Source: Aeromicrobium duanguangcaii (GTDB taxonomy: Bacteria > Actinomycetota > Actinomycetes > Propionibacteriales > Nocardioidaceae). From it: 64,000 nt of DNA. Every line of letters begins with the position of its first letter. The first letter of the stretch is position 1. The DNA is taken from positions 2,604,001 through 2,668,000 of the forward strand of contig NZ_CP101990.1 of assembly GCF_024508295.1 (NCBI RefSeq), read 5' to 3'. Shown here piece by piece: positions 49,844 to 60,181 of the stretch. The position numbers and the translations under genes were made by a program. The notes below the pieces were generated by a model that saw only the letters and a program-made list of their open reading frames with translations, made no database searches and was not told the DNA's origin.

Positions 49844-51037
49844 TCACGAGTCGGCGGTCAGGCCCTTGTCACACAGCATGCGCAGCACGGACTCGACGCA
49901 CTCGCCGACCCCGGTGCGGGACGTGTCGATGACCAGATCAGCGTCCTCGGGCACCTCGTAGGGCGAGTCGATCCCGGTGAAGTCCGCGATGAGACCGGCG
50001 CGCGCCTTGGCGTACAGACCCTTGCGATCGCGAGCCTCGGCGACGGCCAACGGCGTGGCCACGTGGATGACCAGGAAGGGCGACGTGGGCTCGACGCGCT
50101 CGCGCATCGCCTGGCGGGCCGACGCGAACGGCGCGATCGGCGCGCACACGGCCAGTCCGCCCACCTCGGCCACGCGTGCCGCGACCCAGGCGATGCGAGT
50201 GAGGTTGCGCTCGCGGTCCTCGCGGCCGTAGCCCAGACCCGCCGACAGCTCTTGGCGCACGTCGTCGCCGTCGAGCAGGACGGGGCGCGCGAGCCCCCGT
50301 GCCGTCACGGCCTCGACGAGCGCCCGCGCCACGGTGGACTTGCCGGCGCCGGAGAGGCCGGTGAACAGCAGGACGGCACCGCCGGACGCGGCGGAGCCCG
50401 GGTGCCGGAAGTCCAGGTAGTCGTCGACGCCGGAGGTGCGCAGCGCGAGCGCCAGCACCTCCTCGGCCGTGCTGGTCTCGCTGACGGCCGGCGCCGCGAG
50501 GTACCAGGCACGGGCCCCGGGGATCTCGTCGGCGCAGTGGCGCAGCTCGTCCATCACGGCGACGTCGGCGGCCGGGACGTCCTGGCTGGCCACGCCGATC
50601 AACGCGAGCGGCCGGCCGTCCGCGGCGCGGACGGCACGCATGACGTCGGCGGCGCTGACGCGGCCGGAGAAGAGCGCGACGACGTGATCACGCAGGTCCA
50701 CGGGCACGACCAGGCGCAGGGCCCGGGCCGGCGGGTGCTCGGCGGCCTTCAGCGGACGCACCCGGCCTGCGACCCACGTGGTCCGGTCGTCACGGGGCAG
50801 CGTGTCGCCCAGCACGAGGACGGCCAGCGGCGTGTTGTCGGGATCGGTGAGGGTCAATGACCCCTGGTCGACGGCTTCGCGCGCCGCCTGGGCAGGCACG
50901 ACCAGATGCGCCTCGATGGGCCAGCCCGCCGGGGCGCGGCCGGGCAGGCAGTACCCGTCGACCGGCGCGAGGAACCGGCCGAGGATCAACTCGAGCCCGT
51001 CGAGCTGAGGACCGCGCAGGACGGCGGACGCGCTCAC
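49844..51037 (-). CDS. cysC: Adenylylsulfate kinase with N-terminal ATP-sulfurylase-like region
   Basis: 397 aa, about twice a plain APS kinase. Residues about 215-397 are CysC: P-loop GLSGAGKS at 227-234, [29 protein letters not shown] and FTGIDSPYE. Residues 1-80 look like the PUA-like N-terminal part of an ATP sulfurylase ([37 protein letters not shown]). The next 110 residues are related but lack the QxRNPxH and GRDHAG motifs, so sulfurylase activity is unlikely. APS kinase makes PAPS. The GTG overlaps the TSUP stop (GTGA); cysDN is divergent. Confidence 0.9.
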   Translation of the reverse strand: MSASAVLRGPQLDGLELILGRFLAPVDGYCLPGRAPAGWPIEAHLVVPAQAAREAVDQGSLTLTDPDNTPLAVLVLGDTLPRDDRTTWVAGRVRPLKAAEHPPARALRLVVPVDLRDHVVALFSGRVSAADVMRAVRAADGRPLALIGVASQDVPAADVAVMDELRHCADEIPGARAWYLAAPAVSETSTAEEVLALALRTSGVDDYLDFRHPGSAASGGAVLLFTGLSGAGKSTVARALVEAVTARGLARPVLLDGDDVRQELSAGLGYGREDRERNLTRIAWVAARVAEVGGLAVCAPIAPFASARQAMRERVEPTSPFLVIHVATPLAVAEARDRKGLYAKARAGLIADFTGIDSPYEVPEDADLVIDTSRTGVGECVESVLRMLCDKGLTADS

Positions 51038-51987
51038 CGGTCGGCCTCGCCGTGCGCGGCGGCGGCTCGGCGCTGGCGATTCTCGAGCATCGCGAACGCG
51101 GGGAACCCCAGCCGCAGCCGGATCACCATCCAGACCAGCGGGGCGCCGAAGAGCACCAGCACCAGGACGAGGCCCGTCGTGTCGGTGGGGACCCCGATCA
51201 GCTTGAGGCCGGACGCCAGCAGCACGAACGCCAGCGCTCGTCGCACCCACCCGCCGGGCAGGCGGGCCGACAGTCGCGCCCCGATGTAGGCGCCGGGCAC
51301 CGAGCCGATGATCAACGGCAGCGAGATGGCGAGGTCGAGGTCGCCGAAGATCGCGTGGCTGATGGCCGCCGCCGCGACCAGGGGCACCGCCTGGACCAGG
51401 TCCGTGCCGACCAGCTGACTGGCCTTCAGGCCCGGGTAGAGCAGCATCAGGCCGATGATGACGAGCGATCCGGAGCCGACGGAGGTCATGCCCACCACGA
51501 GCCCGCCGACGATGCCCAGCAGCAGCGTGGGCAGGGGCCGCACGTCGCGCTCGGGCCGCGACTGCGGCAGCGGCTCGCCGCGACCGTCACGGGTGCGCGC
51601 GCGCTCGACCAGACGCAGGAAGGCGCGGACCATGAGCATCGCCGCACTGAGCAAGATGGCGACGCCCAGCGCGACCTTGATCGTCTCCTGGGCCTGCTCG
51701 GACTGCCCGAAGGCCCGCAGGATCAGGACCCCGCAGAAGGCCGCCGGGACGGATCCGGCGCACAGCCAGCCCACGAGCTTGAGGTTCACCGTGCCGCGCC
51801 GCAGGTGCACCGAGGCGCCCACCGGCTTCATCACGGCGCTGGCGACCAGATCGCTCGACACGGCGGTCAGCGGGGGCACGTTGAAGAAGAAGACCAGCAT
51901 CGGCGTCATGAGCGCTCCGCCGCCCATGCCCGTCAGACCCACGACGATCCCGACGACGAAGGCGCCGGCCACCAGCGACGAGTCCAT
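51034..51987 (-). CDS. TSUP family (TauE/SafE) sulfite/anion transporter
   Basis: 317 aa with about eight spans in two repeats ([20 protein letters not shown] and [20 protein letters not shown], the twin TSUP signatures). The operon with cysC and its place opposite cysDN suggest movement of sulfate, sulfite or another sulfur anion. The ATG at 51987 is preferred; a GTG at 52005 in frame adds six residues and lacks a ribosome site. Confidence 0.9.
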   Translation of the reverse strand: MDSSLVAGAFVVGIVVGLTGMGGGALMTPMLVFFFNVPPLTAVSSDLVASAVMKPVGASVHLRRGTVNLKLVGWLCAGSVPAAFCGVLILRAFGQSEQAQETIKVALGVAILLSAAMLMVRAFLRLVERARTRDGRGEPLPQSRPERDVRPLPTLLLGIVGGLVVGMTSVGSGSLVIIGLMLLYPGLKASQLVGTDLVQAVPLVAAAAISHAIFGDLDLAISLPLIIGSVPGAYIGARLSARLPGGWVRRALAFVLLASGLKLIGVPTDTTGLVLVLVLFGAPLVWMVIRLRLGFPAFAMLENRQRRAAAAHGEADR

Positions 51988-52153
51988 GAGGGCCGATTCT
52001 GTCACAGCGTCTCACGCCGTCACCGAGGTGCGGCGGGGCTTCGGCACGATGTTAGTGTCGAGCCGCGCCGACGGTGCGACCGCGTGGAACCCGAATCCGC
52101 ACGCCATCGCAGCACCGCGGGCACCGATCGACCCGCTGGGGAGGAACCCGTCG

Positions 52154-53074
52154 ATGACCGACACGAGCGACACGCGCCGCTATGGCCTGAGCCAGCTCGA
52201 CGTGCTCGAGGCCGAGGCGATCTTCATCATCCGTGAGCTCGTCGCCGAGAACGAGCATCCCGGACTGCTGTTCTCCGGCGGCAAGGACTCCGTCGTCATG
52301 CTCAACCTCGCGGTGCGCGCCTTCGCCCCCGGGCCGATTCCCTTCCCGGTCGTGCACATCGACACCGGCCACAACTTCGACGAGGTGCTCGCGTTCCGCG
52401 ATCACGTCGTCGACCAGCTGGGAGTCCGGCTGATCGTGGGGTCGGTGCAGGAGGCGATCGACGAGGGGTTCGTCCGCGAGGAGCCCAACGGCTCGCGCAA
52501 CCGCATCCAGACCCCGGTCCTGATCCGCACGGCCGAGCGCCACGGCCTCTCGGCCCTGTTCGGCGGCGCCCGCCGCGACGAGGAGAAGGCCCGCGCCAAG
52601 GAGCGCGTCTTCTCCTTCCGCGACGACTTCGGCCAGTGGGACCCCAAGAACCAGCGGCCCGAGCTGTGGAACCTGTACAACGGCCGGATCCACCCGGGCG
52701 AGAGCATCCGCTGCTTCCCGCTGTCGAACTGGACCGAGCTGGACATCTGGCAGTACATCGCCCGCGAGAACATCGAGCTGCCGGACATCTACTACGCCAA
52801 GGAGCGCGAGGTCTTCCTGCGCGACGGCATGTACTTCACGATCAACCAGCACTGCCAGCCCCGTGACGACGAGGAGGTGTTCGTCGAGTCGGTCCGCTAC
52901 CGCACCGTCGGCGACGCCACCTTGACCGCGGCGGTCCCCTCGACCGCCGCCACGCCGGAGGAGGTCGTGACCGAGGTCGCGGCCACGCGGATCACCGAGC
53001 GCGGCGCGACGCGCGGCGACGACAAGGTCAGTGAGGCCGCGATGGAGGATCGCAAGAAGGAGGGCTACTTCTGA
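52154..53074 (+). CDS. cysD: Sulfate adenylyltransferase subunit 2
   Basis: 306 aa PP-loop enzyme: LLFSGGKDSVVMLNLAVRAF, then VHIDTGHNFDEVLAFRD and FGGARRDEEKARAKERVFSF. It forms APS from ATP and sulfate with the GTPase CysN. The ATG has a GGGGAGG ribosome site upstream. A -10-like TAGTGT at 52053-52058 implies a leader of about 90 bases; that leader has no run of Cys codons. The stop overlaps the cysN ATG by one base. Confidence 0.97.
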   Translation: MTDTSDTRRYGLSQLDVLEAEAIFIIRELVAENEHPGLLFSGGKDSVVMLNLAVRAFAPGPIPFPVVHIDTGHNFDEVLAFRDHVVDQLGVRLIVGSVQEAIDEGFVREEPNGSRNRIQTPVLIRTAERHGLSALFGGARRDEEKARAKERVFSFRDDFGQWDPKNQRPELWNLYNGRIHPGESIRCFPLSNWTELDIWQYIARENIELPDIYYAKEREVFLRDGMYFTINQHCQPRDDEEVFVESVRYRTVGDATLTAAVPSTAATPEEVVTEVAATRITERGATRGDDKVSEAAMEDRKKEGYF

Positions 53075-54318
53075 TGGACATCCTGCGATTCGCCACGGCC
53101 GGCTCGGTCGACGACGGCAAGAGCACGCTCATCGGACGGCTGCTGTTCGACTCCAAGTCGATCTTCACCGATCAGCTCGAGGCCGTCGAGGCCACGAGCG
53201 CCAAGCGCGGCGACGAGTACACCGACCTGGCCCTGCTGACCGACGGGCTGCGGGCCGAGCGCGAGCAGGGCATCACGATCGACGTCGCCTACCGCTACTT
53301 CTCCACGCCCAAGCGCAAGTTCATCATCGCGGACACCCCCGGGCACACTCAGTACACGCGCAACATGGTCACGGGCGCCTCGACGGCCGATCTGGCGATC
53401 ATCCTGGTCGACGCGCGCAAGGGCCTGCAGGAGCAGAGCCGGCGCCACGCGACGCTTGTGTCGCTGCTGCGGGTGCCGCACATCGTGCTGGCGATCAACA
53501 AGATGGACCTGGTCGACTGGTCCGAGGACGTCTACCGCGAGATCAGCGAGGAGTTCGTCGACTTCGCGGCCCGCCTGGAGTTCACCGACGTCACCACGAT
53601 CCCGGTCTCGGCCCTGACCGGCGACAACGTCGTCACCCGCTCGGCGCAGATGCCGTGGTACGACGGCCCGTCGCTGCTGCACCACCTCGAGAACGTCTAC
53701 ATCGCCAGTGATCGCAACCTGGTCGACGTGCGCTTCCCGGTGCAGTACGTCATCCGCCCCCAGAACGGTCAGGGCGACTACCGCGCGTTCGCCGGTCAGG
53801 TCATCAGCGGCGTCCTGCGCCCGGGCGACGAGGTCCTCATCCTGCCCAGCGGACTGCCGAGCCGGATCAAGGCCATCGACACCGCGAAGGGCGAGCTGAC
53901 CGAGGCGTTCGCGCCGATGTCGGTGACCGTCCGCCTCGAGGACGAGGTCGACGTCTCCCGTGGCGACATGATCGTGCGGCCGAACAACCAGCCCACCGTC
54001 ACGCAGGACCTCGACGCCATGGTGTGCTGGATGGACACCGACGCGATGAAGGTCGGCGCGAAGTACGCGATCAAGCACACGACGCGATCGGCGCGGGCGC
54101 TGGTCAAGGACATCAAGTACGAGCTCGACGTCAACACGCTGCACCGTCACCAGTCGCCGGGCAGCCTGGGCCTGAACGCGATCGGTCGCGTGGTGCTGCG
54201 GACGACGCAGCCGCTCATGGTCGATCCGTACCAGCGCAACCGCCAAGGTGGCGCGTTCATCCTGATCGACGAGGCGACCAACCGGACGGTCGGCGCCGGC
54301 ACGATCACCGAGCACTGA
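53074..54318 (+). CDS. cysN: Sulfate adenylyltransferase subunit 1 (GTPase)
   Basis: 414 aa, EF-Tu-like. G1 GSVDDGKSTLIGRLLFDS, G3 DTPGHTQYTRNM, G4 NKMDLVDW; beta-barrel domains 2 and 3 follow. GTP hydrolysis drives APS synthesis by CysD. Unlike the mycobacterial CysNC fusion it ends without a kinase domain; CysC is separate, on the other strand. The gene overlaps cysD by one base. Confidence 0.97.
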   Translation: MDILRFATAGSVDDGKSTLIGRLLFDSKSIFTDQLEAVEATSAKRGDEYTDLALLTDGLRAEREQGITIDVAYRYFSTPKRKFIIADTPGHTQYTRNMVTGASTADLAIILVDARKGLQEQSRRHATLVSLLRVPHIVLAINKMDLVDWSEDVYREISEEFVDFAARLEFTDVTTIPVSALTGDNVVTRSAQMPWYDGPSLLHHLENVYIASDRNLVDVRFPVQYVIRPQNGQGDYRAFAGQVISGVLRPGDEVLILPSGLPSRIKAIDTAKGELTEAFAPMSVTVRLEDEVDVSRGDMIVRPNNQPTVTQDLDAMVCWMDTDAMKVGAKYAIKHTTRSARALVKDIKYELDVNTLHRHQSPGSLGLNAIGRVVLRTTQPLMVDPYQRNRQGGAFILIDEATNRTVGAGTITEH

Positions 54319-54319
54319 A

Positions 54320-54343
54320 CACTCCTCGCCATGGCGAGGAGTG
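54320..54343. terminator. Perfect palindrome after cysN, likely terminator
   Basis: CACTCCTCGCC and its complement flank AT, 24 bases in all. It starts one base after the cysN stop. The following 75 bases repeat GAGCG/GCTCG words but hold no gene. Confidence 0.7.
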
Positions 54344-54420
54344 CAGCGACGAGGGGGACGACCCGGCGGAGCCCTGCGGAGTCGGGAGTGAGGGCGAGCG
54401 GAGCGAGCCCGCTCGGCCCA

Positions 54421-54867
54421 TCAGCCGAAGGTCTCGGCCTCACTGCGCTCGATGTACCCGCGCAGCCGGGTGCTGGAGGTGTGCAGCGTGTACGGGAAGT
54501 AGACGACGCGGGCGCCCACGTCCCGCATCGCCTGCTCGAGCCGCTCGCCCTTCGGCGAGCCGCGCCAGTCGTCGCCCTTGAAGATGGCGTCGAAGCTACG
54601 GTCGCGCCAGGCCACACGCTTGTCCTCGCTGCGGTCGACGATCACCTCGTCGACGAAGCGCAGGGACGCGACGATCTCGAGGCGCTCGGCCAGCGGCACG
54701 ACCGGCTCACGGCCCTTGAGGCCCAGGACGTACTCGTCACTGGCCACGCCGACCACGAGCGTGCTGCAGTGCTCGCGGGACCGGCGCAGCAGGTTGAGGT
54801 GACCGATGTGGAACATGTCGAACACGCCGCTGGCGTATCCGACCTCCACGGTCTCGACGGCGCTCAC
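54421..54867 (-). CDS. Glycerol-3-phosphate cytidylyltransferase-like nucleotidyltransferase (TagD family)
   Basis: 148 aa. Cytidylyltransferase motifs: YASGVFDMFHIGHLNLLRRS (HxGH variant HIGH), KGDDWRGSPKGE, and HTSSTRLRGYI matching the family's ISTTxIR end. It should make CDP-glycerol or a related activated polyol, the kind of donor a TagF-type enzyme such as 28429-31758 uses. The GTG overlaps the sugar transferase stop (GTGA). Confidence 0.88.
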   Translation of the reverse strand: MSAVETVEVGYASGVFDMFHIGHLNLLRRSREHCSTLVVGVASDEYVLGLKGREPVVPLAERLEIVASLRFVDEVIVDRSEDKRVAWRDRSFDAIFKGDDWRGSPKGERLEQAMRDVGARVVYFPYTLHTSSTRLRGYIERSEAETFG

Positions 54868-56312
54868 CAGGCGCCCTTGCGGTTGACGACCACGGCGATC
54901 GTCTTGAGCAGGATCGAGAAGTCCATCCGCAGGTTCCAGTTGTTGACGTACATCAGGTCGAGTCGGATCGACTCGTCCCACGACAACGTGGAGCGGCCGC
55001 TGACCTGCCACAACCCGGTCATGCCCGGCTTGACGTGCAGGCGACGCCAGACCCACTGGCTGTACTGCGAGGTCTCGCTCTCGAGAGCCGGCCGCGGACC
55101 GACCAGCGCCATGTCGCCGAGCAGCACGTTGAACAGCTGGGGCAGCTCGTCCAGGGACGTCTGGCGCAGCAGGCGGCCGACCCGGGTGACGCGGGGATCC
55201 TGCGTCATCTTGAACAGGGGCCCGGAGCCGTCGTTGAGGTCGCGCAGCTCCTCGACGCGCTGGTCGGCGTCGACGACCATCGTGCGGAACTTGAAGATCG
55301 TGAACGGCACGCCGTCCTTGCCCGTGCGCTCCTGGCGGTAGATGACCGGCCCGGCGGAGTCGAGCCGGATGGCCAGCGCGATGAGCGCCATGAGCGGAGC
55401 GCCCAGGACGACCGCCAGCACGGCCATGGAGCGGTCGAAGAAGGCCTTGGTCGCCTGACCGACGAGGTGGCTGTTCGGCGGATCGAGGGCGAGTGCCAGC
55501 TGGTCGCCGACGCGCGTGGGACGGACGAACTCGACGTAGTCGTTCATGTCCGTCAGGACCAGGCACTCGACCTCGGCACGCTGCAGGCCCCAGGCCAGAT
55601 GGCGCAGGGACGCGTCGCCCAGCGCCTGATCGGCGGTGATGACGACCCGCGCCCCGCGCACGGTGCGCAGCAGCTTGGGGACGTCGCGCACGACGGAGTT
55701 CACGGTGGCGCTGCCCAGCGGCAGCGTCGAGTCCCATGTGCAGCGACCGACCACGACCAGGTCGTCGCGGTCCTCCCAGCGCGCGGACAGGCGGTTGACC
55801 GCGTCGGCGGGGCCGACCAGCAGGGTCGGGACGCGCCGCATCACGGCACGGTGGACGAGCGCGGACGCGACGATCAGGACGGCCGTGACGCTCAGGACGA
55901 CGACCGTGGCCCGCAGCTCGGCGGAGATGACGTCCGAGACGACGAGGGTGGCCAGGGCGCCCAGGGCGAGAACGGCCAGGAGCCGCTTCGCGGGGCGCAG
56001 CGAGCCGGCCCGCTCGTAGGCCGGCAGCGCGGCGAGACCGAACCCCAGCCAGACGGCGACACCGAGGGTGACCAGGACGAGCGTCCCGGGAGTGAGGCCG
56101 ACGGCGACGCCGGCGACGACGGTTCCGAGCAGGACGACGAGATGGCCGAAGAAGCCTTGGCGGATCAAGGTGGCGACAGAGGAACGGCCGGTCGGGATGG
56201 CAGTGAGCTCGCGGTGCACGGACGGTGATCCGAAATCAGCGTCGCCAGTGATCGGCTCGACCAGTCGCAGCGGTAGGACGACATCATCGCGCCCGTCGAT
56301 CGCTGAACTCAT
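54864..56312 (-). CDS. Polyprenyl-phosphate sugar-1-phosphate transferase (WbaP/exopolysaccharide initiating enzyme)
   Basis: 482 aa. Four N-terminal spans (about 55-155), a soluble CoA-binding-like middle (about 160-270), and a C-terminal bacterial sugar transferase domain (FDRSMAVLAVVLGAPLMALI, FTIFKFRTMVVDAD, RRLLRQTSLDELPQLFNVLL with GDMALVGPRP, HVKPGMTGLWQVSGRS). It puts the first sugar phosphate on undecaprenyl phosphate. The ATG has GGGGAG upstream; a start at 56366 is rejected. Confidence 0.95.
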   Translation of the reverse strand: MSSAIDGRDDVVLPLRLVEPITGDADFGSPSVHRELTAIPTGRSSVATLIRQGFFGHLVVLLGTVVAGVAVGLTPGTLVLVTLGVAVWLGFGLAALPAYERAGSLRPAKRLLAVLALGALATLVVSDVISAELRATVVVLSVTAVLIVASALVHRAVMRRVPTLLVGPADAVNRLSARWEDRDDLVVVGRCTWDSTLPLGSATVNSVVRDVPKLLRTVRGARVVITADQALGDASLRHLAWGLQRAEVECLVLTDMNDYVEFVRPTRVGDQLALALDPPNSHLVGQATKAFFDRSMAVLAVVLGAPLMALIALAIRLDSAGPVIYRQERTGKDGVPFTIFKFRTMVVDADQRVEELRDLNDGSGPLFKMTQDPRVTRVGRLLRQTSLDELPQLFNVLLGDMALVGPRPALESETSQYSQWVWRRLHVKPGMTGLWQVSGRSTLSWDESIRLDLMYVNNWNLRMDFSILLKTIAVVVNRKGAW

Positions 56313-56711
56313 ACCCACTCCCCAATGCGAACCCTCGGTGTCGAGCTGCGGACCCCTCCGCCTCACCTTGCGCTCACGTGCCGTCTCGTGTCTGCGTACC
56401 AGCCAAGAGCGTCATCACCCGGCGTCGATACGTGCCCGTGGGCCTCCCCCGCTCGACTCCCGCCACTCGATCTCCCCCGGGCCGGCTTCCCCCACCGACC
56501 AGGCACCGAGTGACGCGACACCCCTGCTTTCCCTTGAAAGTAGGGCATTCATGGCGCGTGTGTCCGGGCATTGCACAAATTCACTCTTGTTGACCACGTC
56601 ACACAGAGTGACACTGTGGGTTACAGGCGAGAATCCGGCGCAATGCAGGAAATCCGGGGAGCATCCGCCCCGAATGCGGAGGTTACCTGCAAACAAGGGG
56701 CAAAAGAAAGA
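56313..56711. other. 399-base gap upstream of the sugar transferase gene
   Basis: It has no protein-like ORF. From 56313 to about 56520 it is GC-rich untranslated sequence upstream of the sugar transferase gene. About 56530-56640 is a clear GC dip with an inverted repeat GTCAC-N5-GTGAC (56598-56612, operator-like). The right end has a nested hairpin (56644-56691). One or two promoters must lie here; the strongest match points rightwards. Confidence 0.6.
56590..56691 (+). ncRNA. Candidate small RNA: promoter plus nested hairpin
   Basis: TTGACC (56590-56595), a 16-base spacer and CACTGT (56612-56617) read rightwards, but no plus-strand gene follows. Just downstream TGCAGG (56644-56649) pairs with CCTGCA (56686-56691), with inner CGGGG/CCCCG. 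A transcript from here would run antisense into the 3' end of the acyltransferase gene. Tentative. Confidence 0.35.
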
Positions 56712-57452
56712 TCACGGCTCATCTCCGAAAGACCACGTTGTCCCCTCCCGCACCACCCGTCCCGGAGATCCCGCGATGACGACGTGCGACGGCACCTTCT
56801 GACCCCGGACGACCGCGCGCAGTCCGACGCAGACGTGCTCGCCGATGTCGACGTGACCGGACACGACGGCCTCGCGACAGAGCCACACGTGGTGCCCGAT
56901 GGAGATGGTGGCGCCGAAGGGGTTGATCCGCTCCCCCGTGGTCGCGTCCTCCAGCCGGTGCATGTCGTCGGTGGCGATGTAGACCCCCGCCGCCCAGAGC
57001 TGATCGCCGGCAGCGACGACCCGGCCGCCGTTGCGCGCGTCCACCACGGGCGACCGCGTGGCCACCAGGGGCCCGTGCAGGACCACGGACGAGCCCGCAC
57101 CGCAGTAGACCTCACCCGCCGTGAGGATGACGCGCTGGTCGAGGAACACCGTGGCCTCGTCACCGCCGACCAACAGGGAGGTCAGCTGGTCCATCGGGGC
57201 GCCGATCACGATCACGGTGTCGCGGAAGTAGAAGGTGGTGAGCGCCTCGACCACGTGATCGGGCAGGCGGGCCCCCTCGGCCGCGTAGAGCGCATTGCCG
57301 AGGTCGTTCCACCAGGAGGGCAGCGGCCCGTCCATCCGCCGCCACTCGACCGCCTCCAGCCGATCCGGCTCGACGCCCGCGGCGACCAATCGCGCGCGGT
57401 GCTCGTCGGTCAAGGGATCGTCGGTGCGGGTCAGCTGCTGCCACGTCGTCAC
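56712..57452 (-). CDS. Hexapeptide-repeat acyltransferase-like protein
   Basis: 246 aa. The C-terminal half shows left-handed beta-helix repeats typical of O-acetyltransferases (GATISIGHHVWLCREAVVSG, HVDIGEHVCVGLRAVVRGQK, SHVVIAGSPGRVVREG, with the family's AGxPGRVVR end). Here GSPGR replaces GNPAK. It probably acetylates a surface sugar, given the sugar transferase and cytidylyltransferase downstream. The GTG at 57452 has GGAGGAT upstream, so the longer start at 57617 is rejected. Confidence 0.83.
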   Translation of the reverse strand: MTTWQQLTRTDDPLTDEHRARLVAAGVEPDRLEAVEWRRMDGPLPSWWNDLGNALYAAEGARLPDHVVEALTTFYFRDTVIVIGAPMDQLTSLLVGGDEATVFLDQRVILTAGEVYCGAGSSVVLHGPLVATRSPVVDARNGGRVVAAGDQLWAAGVYIATDDMHRLEDATTGERINPFGATISIGHHVWLCREAVVSGHVDIGEHVCVGLRAVVRGQKVPSHVVIAGSPGRVVREGTTWSFGDEP

Positions 57453-57479
57453 GGGCCTATCCTCCCGCGCCACCCGCAC

Positions 57480-57753
57480 ATCCGGGAGCACTGGGGCGCG
57501 CGCCGAGGACATCTCGGGCGTGATCGCGCCGCGGCGCCGCACTACGGCGCCGAGCTGCGCTCGGAGTTCGAACGCCGCATCTTCGACACCGAGGCGCTCG
57601 TGCGCTGGCTCGACCACCTACGGCGAGCCCTCCGTGGCCGTCCCCTGGGCCCTGCTGGCGACGGTCGGCATCGCGATCCCCGTGGTGGTGGCAGCCATCG
57701 CCTTCGCCACCGCGCCGGTCCAGGCCGAGCAGGGCTCGACCAGCCTGCGCTGA
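57480..57753 (+). pseudogene. Gene fragments: frame-shifted relic ending in an FtsX-like permease C terminus
   Basis: Two plus-strand stretches in different frames have coding-like composition. The first (to about 57615) includes HYGAELRSEFERRIFDTEAL with VRWLDH. The second (57616-57753) is GEPSVAVPWALLATVGIAIP, a hydrophobic helix and a short polar tail, like the last span of FtsX-type ABC permeases. Neither has a start or ribosome site. This suggests a deleted transporter gene; the first part is less sure. Confidence 0.4.
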
Positions 57754-57757
57754 ACGC

Positions 57758-57791
57758 ACGGAACCCCGGCACCGAGGTGCCGGGGTTCCGT
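57758..57791. terminator. Hairpin terminator of groEL
   Basis: A 15-bp perfect stem (ACGGAACCCCGGCAC and complement) with loop CGAG lies 17 bases past the groEL stop on its downstream side. Confidence 0.88.
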
Positions 57792-57808
57792 GTGATGAAG
57801 CGGTGGGA

Positions 57809-59510
<1,702 letters not shown>

Positions 59511-59554
59511 TCACCACAACTCAAGCCACCCCGCACCGGGGGCGATCCAGCCCG

Positions 59555-59758
59555 TCAGTGCTGAGGCTGCACGTTCTCGGCCTCGCGTCCCTTGGGACCG
59601 TCCACGACCTCCAACTCGACCGTCTGACCGTCCTCGAGGGTCTTGAAGCCGTTGATCGCGATCTTCGACCAGTGGACGAACACGTCGTCCTGGCCGTCGA
59701 CGGCGATGAAGCCGTAGCCCTTGTCGGAGTTGAACCACTTGACGGTGCCATGCACCAT
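59555..59758 (-). CDS. Cold-shock protein CspA family
   Basis: 67 aa single cold-shock domain: [19 protein letters not shown] (RNP1) and DVFVHWSKI (RNP2). It melts or binds single-stranded RNA. The ATG has AGGTGG upstream, and a TACGCT further up gives a leader of about 50 bases, in keeping with csp genes that are controlled through a 5' UTR. Upstream frame-open codons are not conserved. Confidence 0.96.
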   Translation of the reverse strand: MVHGTVKWFNSDKGYGFIAVDGQDDVFVHWSKIAINGFKTLEDGQTVELEVVDGPKGREAENVQPQH

Positions 59759-59867
59759 GTGACCACCTGTTCTGCGCGAAAGGCCCGCGGCCGGACCCAC
59801 TCAAGCGTATCGCCAGCAAGCCCCGCAGTGTGAATCGGATCCGGTCGTCGGCCCTACTGCCCGTGGC

Positions 59868-60146
59868 TCAACAGCCGCCGGCGACCGCCGGGATGATCGA
59901 GATCTGCGTGCCGTCGACCGTGCGGGTGTCCAGACCATCGGCGAAGCGGACATCTTCCTCCGCCACGTACACGTTCACGAAGCGGCGCAGCTTGCCGTCC
60001 TCGTCGACGATCCGGGCCCGGATCCCGGGGTAGGACGCCTCGAGCGACTCGATCACGGCGCTGAGGTTCTCGCCCTCGGCGCTGACCTGGGACTCGTCGT
60101 TCGTGTAGTTGCGCAAGATGGTGGGGATGCGGACGGAAACGGCCAT
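59868..60146 (-). CDS. MoaD/ThiS-family ubiquitin-like sulfur carrier protein, tail GGC
   Basis: 92 aa, homologous to mycobacterial CysO (VRIPTILRNYT, RFVNVYVAEEDVRF, ISIIPAVAGG). Such proteins carry sulfur as a thiocarboxylate on a terminal Gly-Gly. Here one extra residue, Cys, follows (AVAGGC), so a peptidase must remove it before activation by a MoeZ/ThiF-type E1. It is the second gene after the threonine-synthase homologue (35 bases downstream), under the same SAM riboswitch, which points to methionine synthesis (MetO-like role). Confidence 0.92.
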   Translation of the reverse strand: MAVSVRIPTILRNYTNDESQVSAEGENLSAVIESLEASYPGIRARIVDEDGKLRRFVNVYVAEEDVRFADGLDTRTVDGTQISIIPAVAGGC

Positions 60147-60181
60147 GGGGATGCTCCTCGAGAAGGGGTGGGTCGGGCGGA

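Noticed and set aside
52049-52153. In-frame ATG giving CysD a 35-residue N-terminal extension
   Set aside because: The ATG overlaps the -10-like TAGTGT region, has no ribosome site, and CysD homologues start near 52154.
52006-52153. Cysteine-codon leader peptide or attenuator before cysD
   Set aside because: I looked for runs of TGC/TGT codons after candidate starts and found none.
57453-57617. Longer start for the hexapeptide acyltransferase at 57617
   Set aside because: The GTG at 57452 has a clear GGAGGAT site; the extension has no conserved pattern and covers the plus-strand relic.
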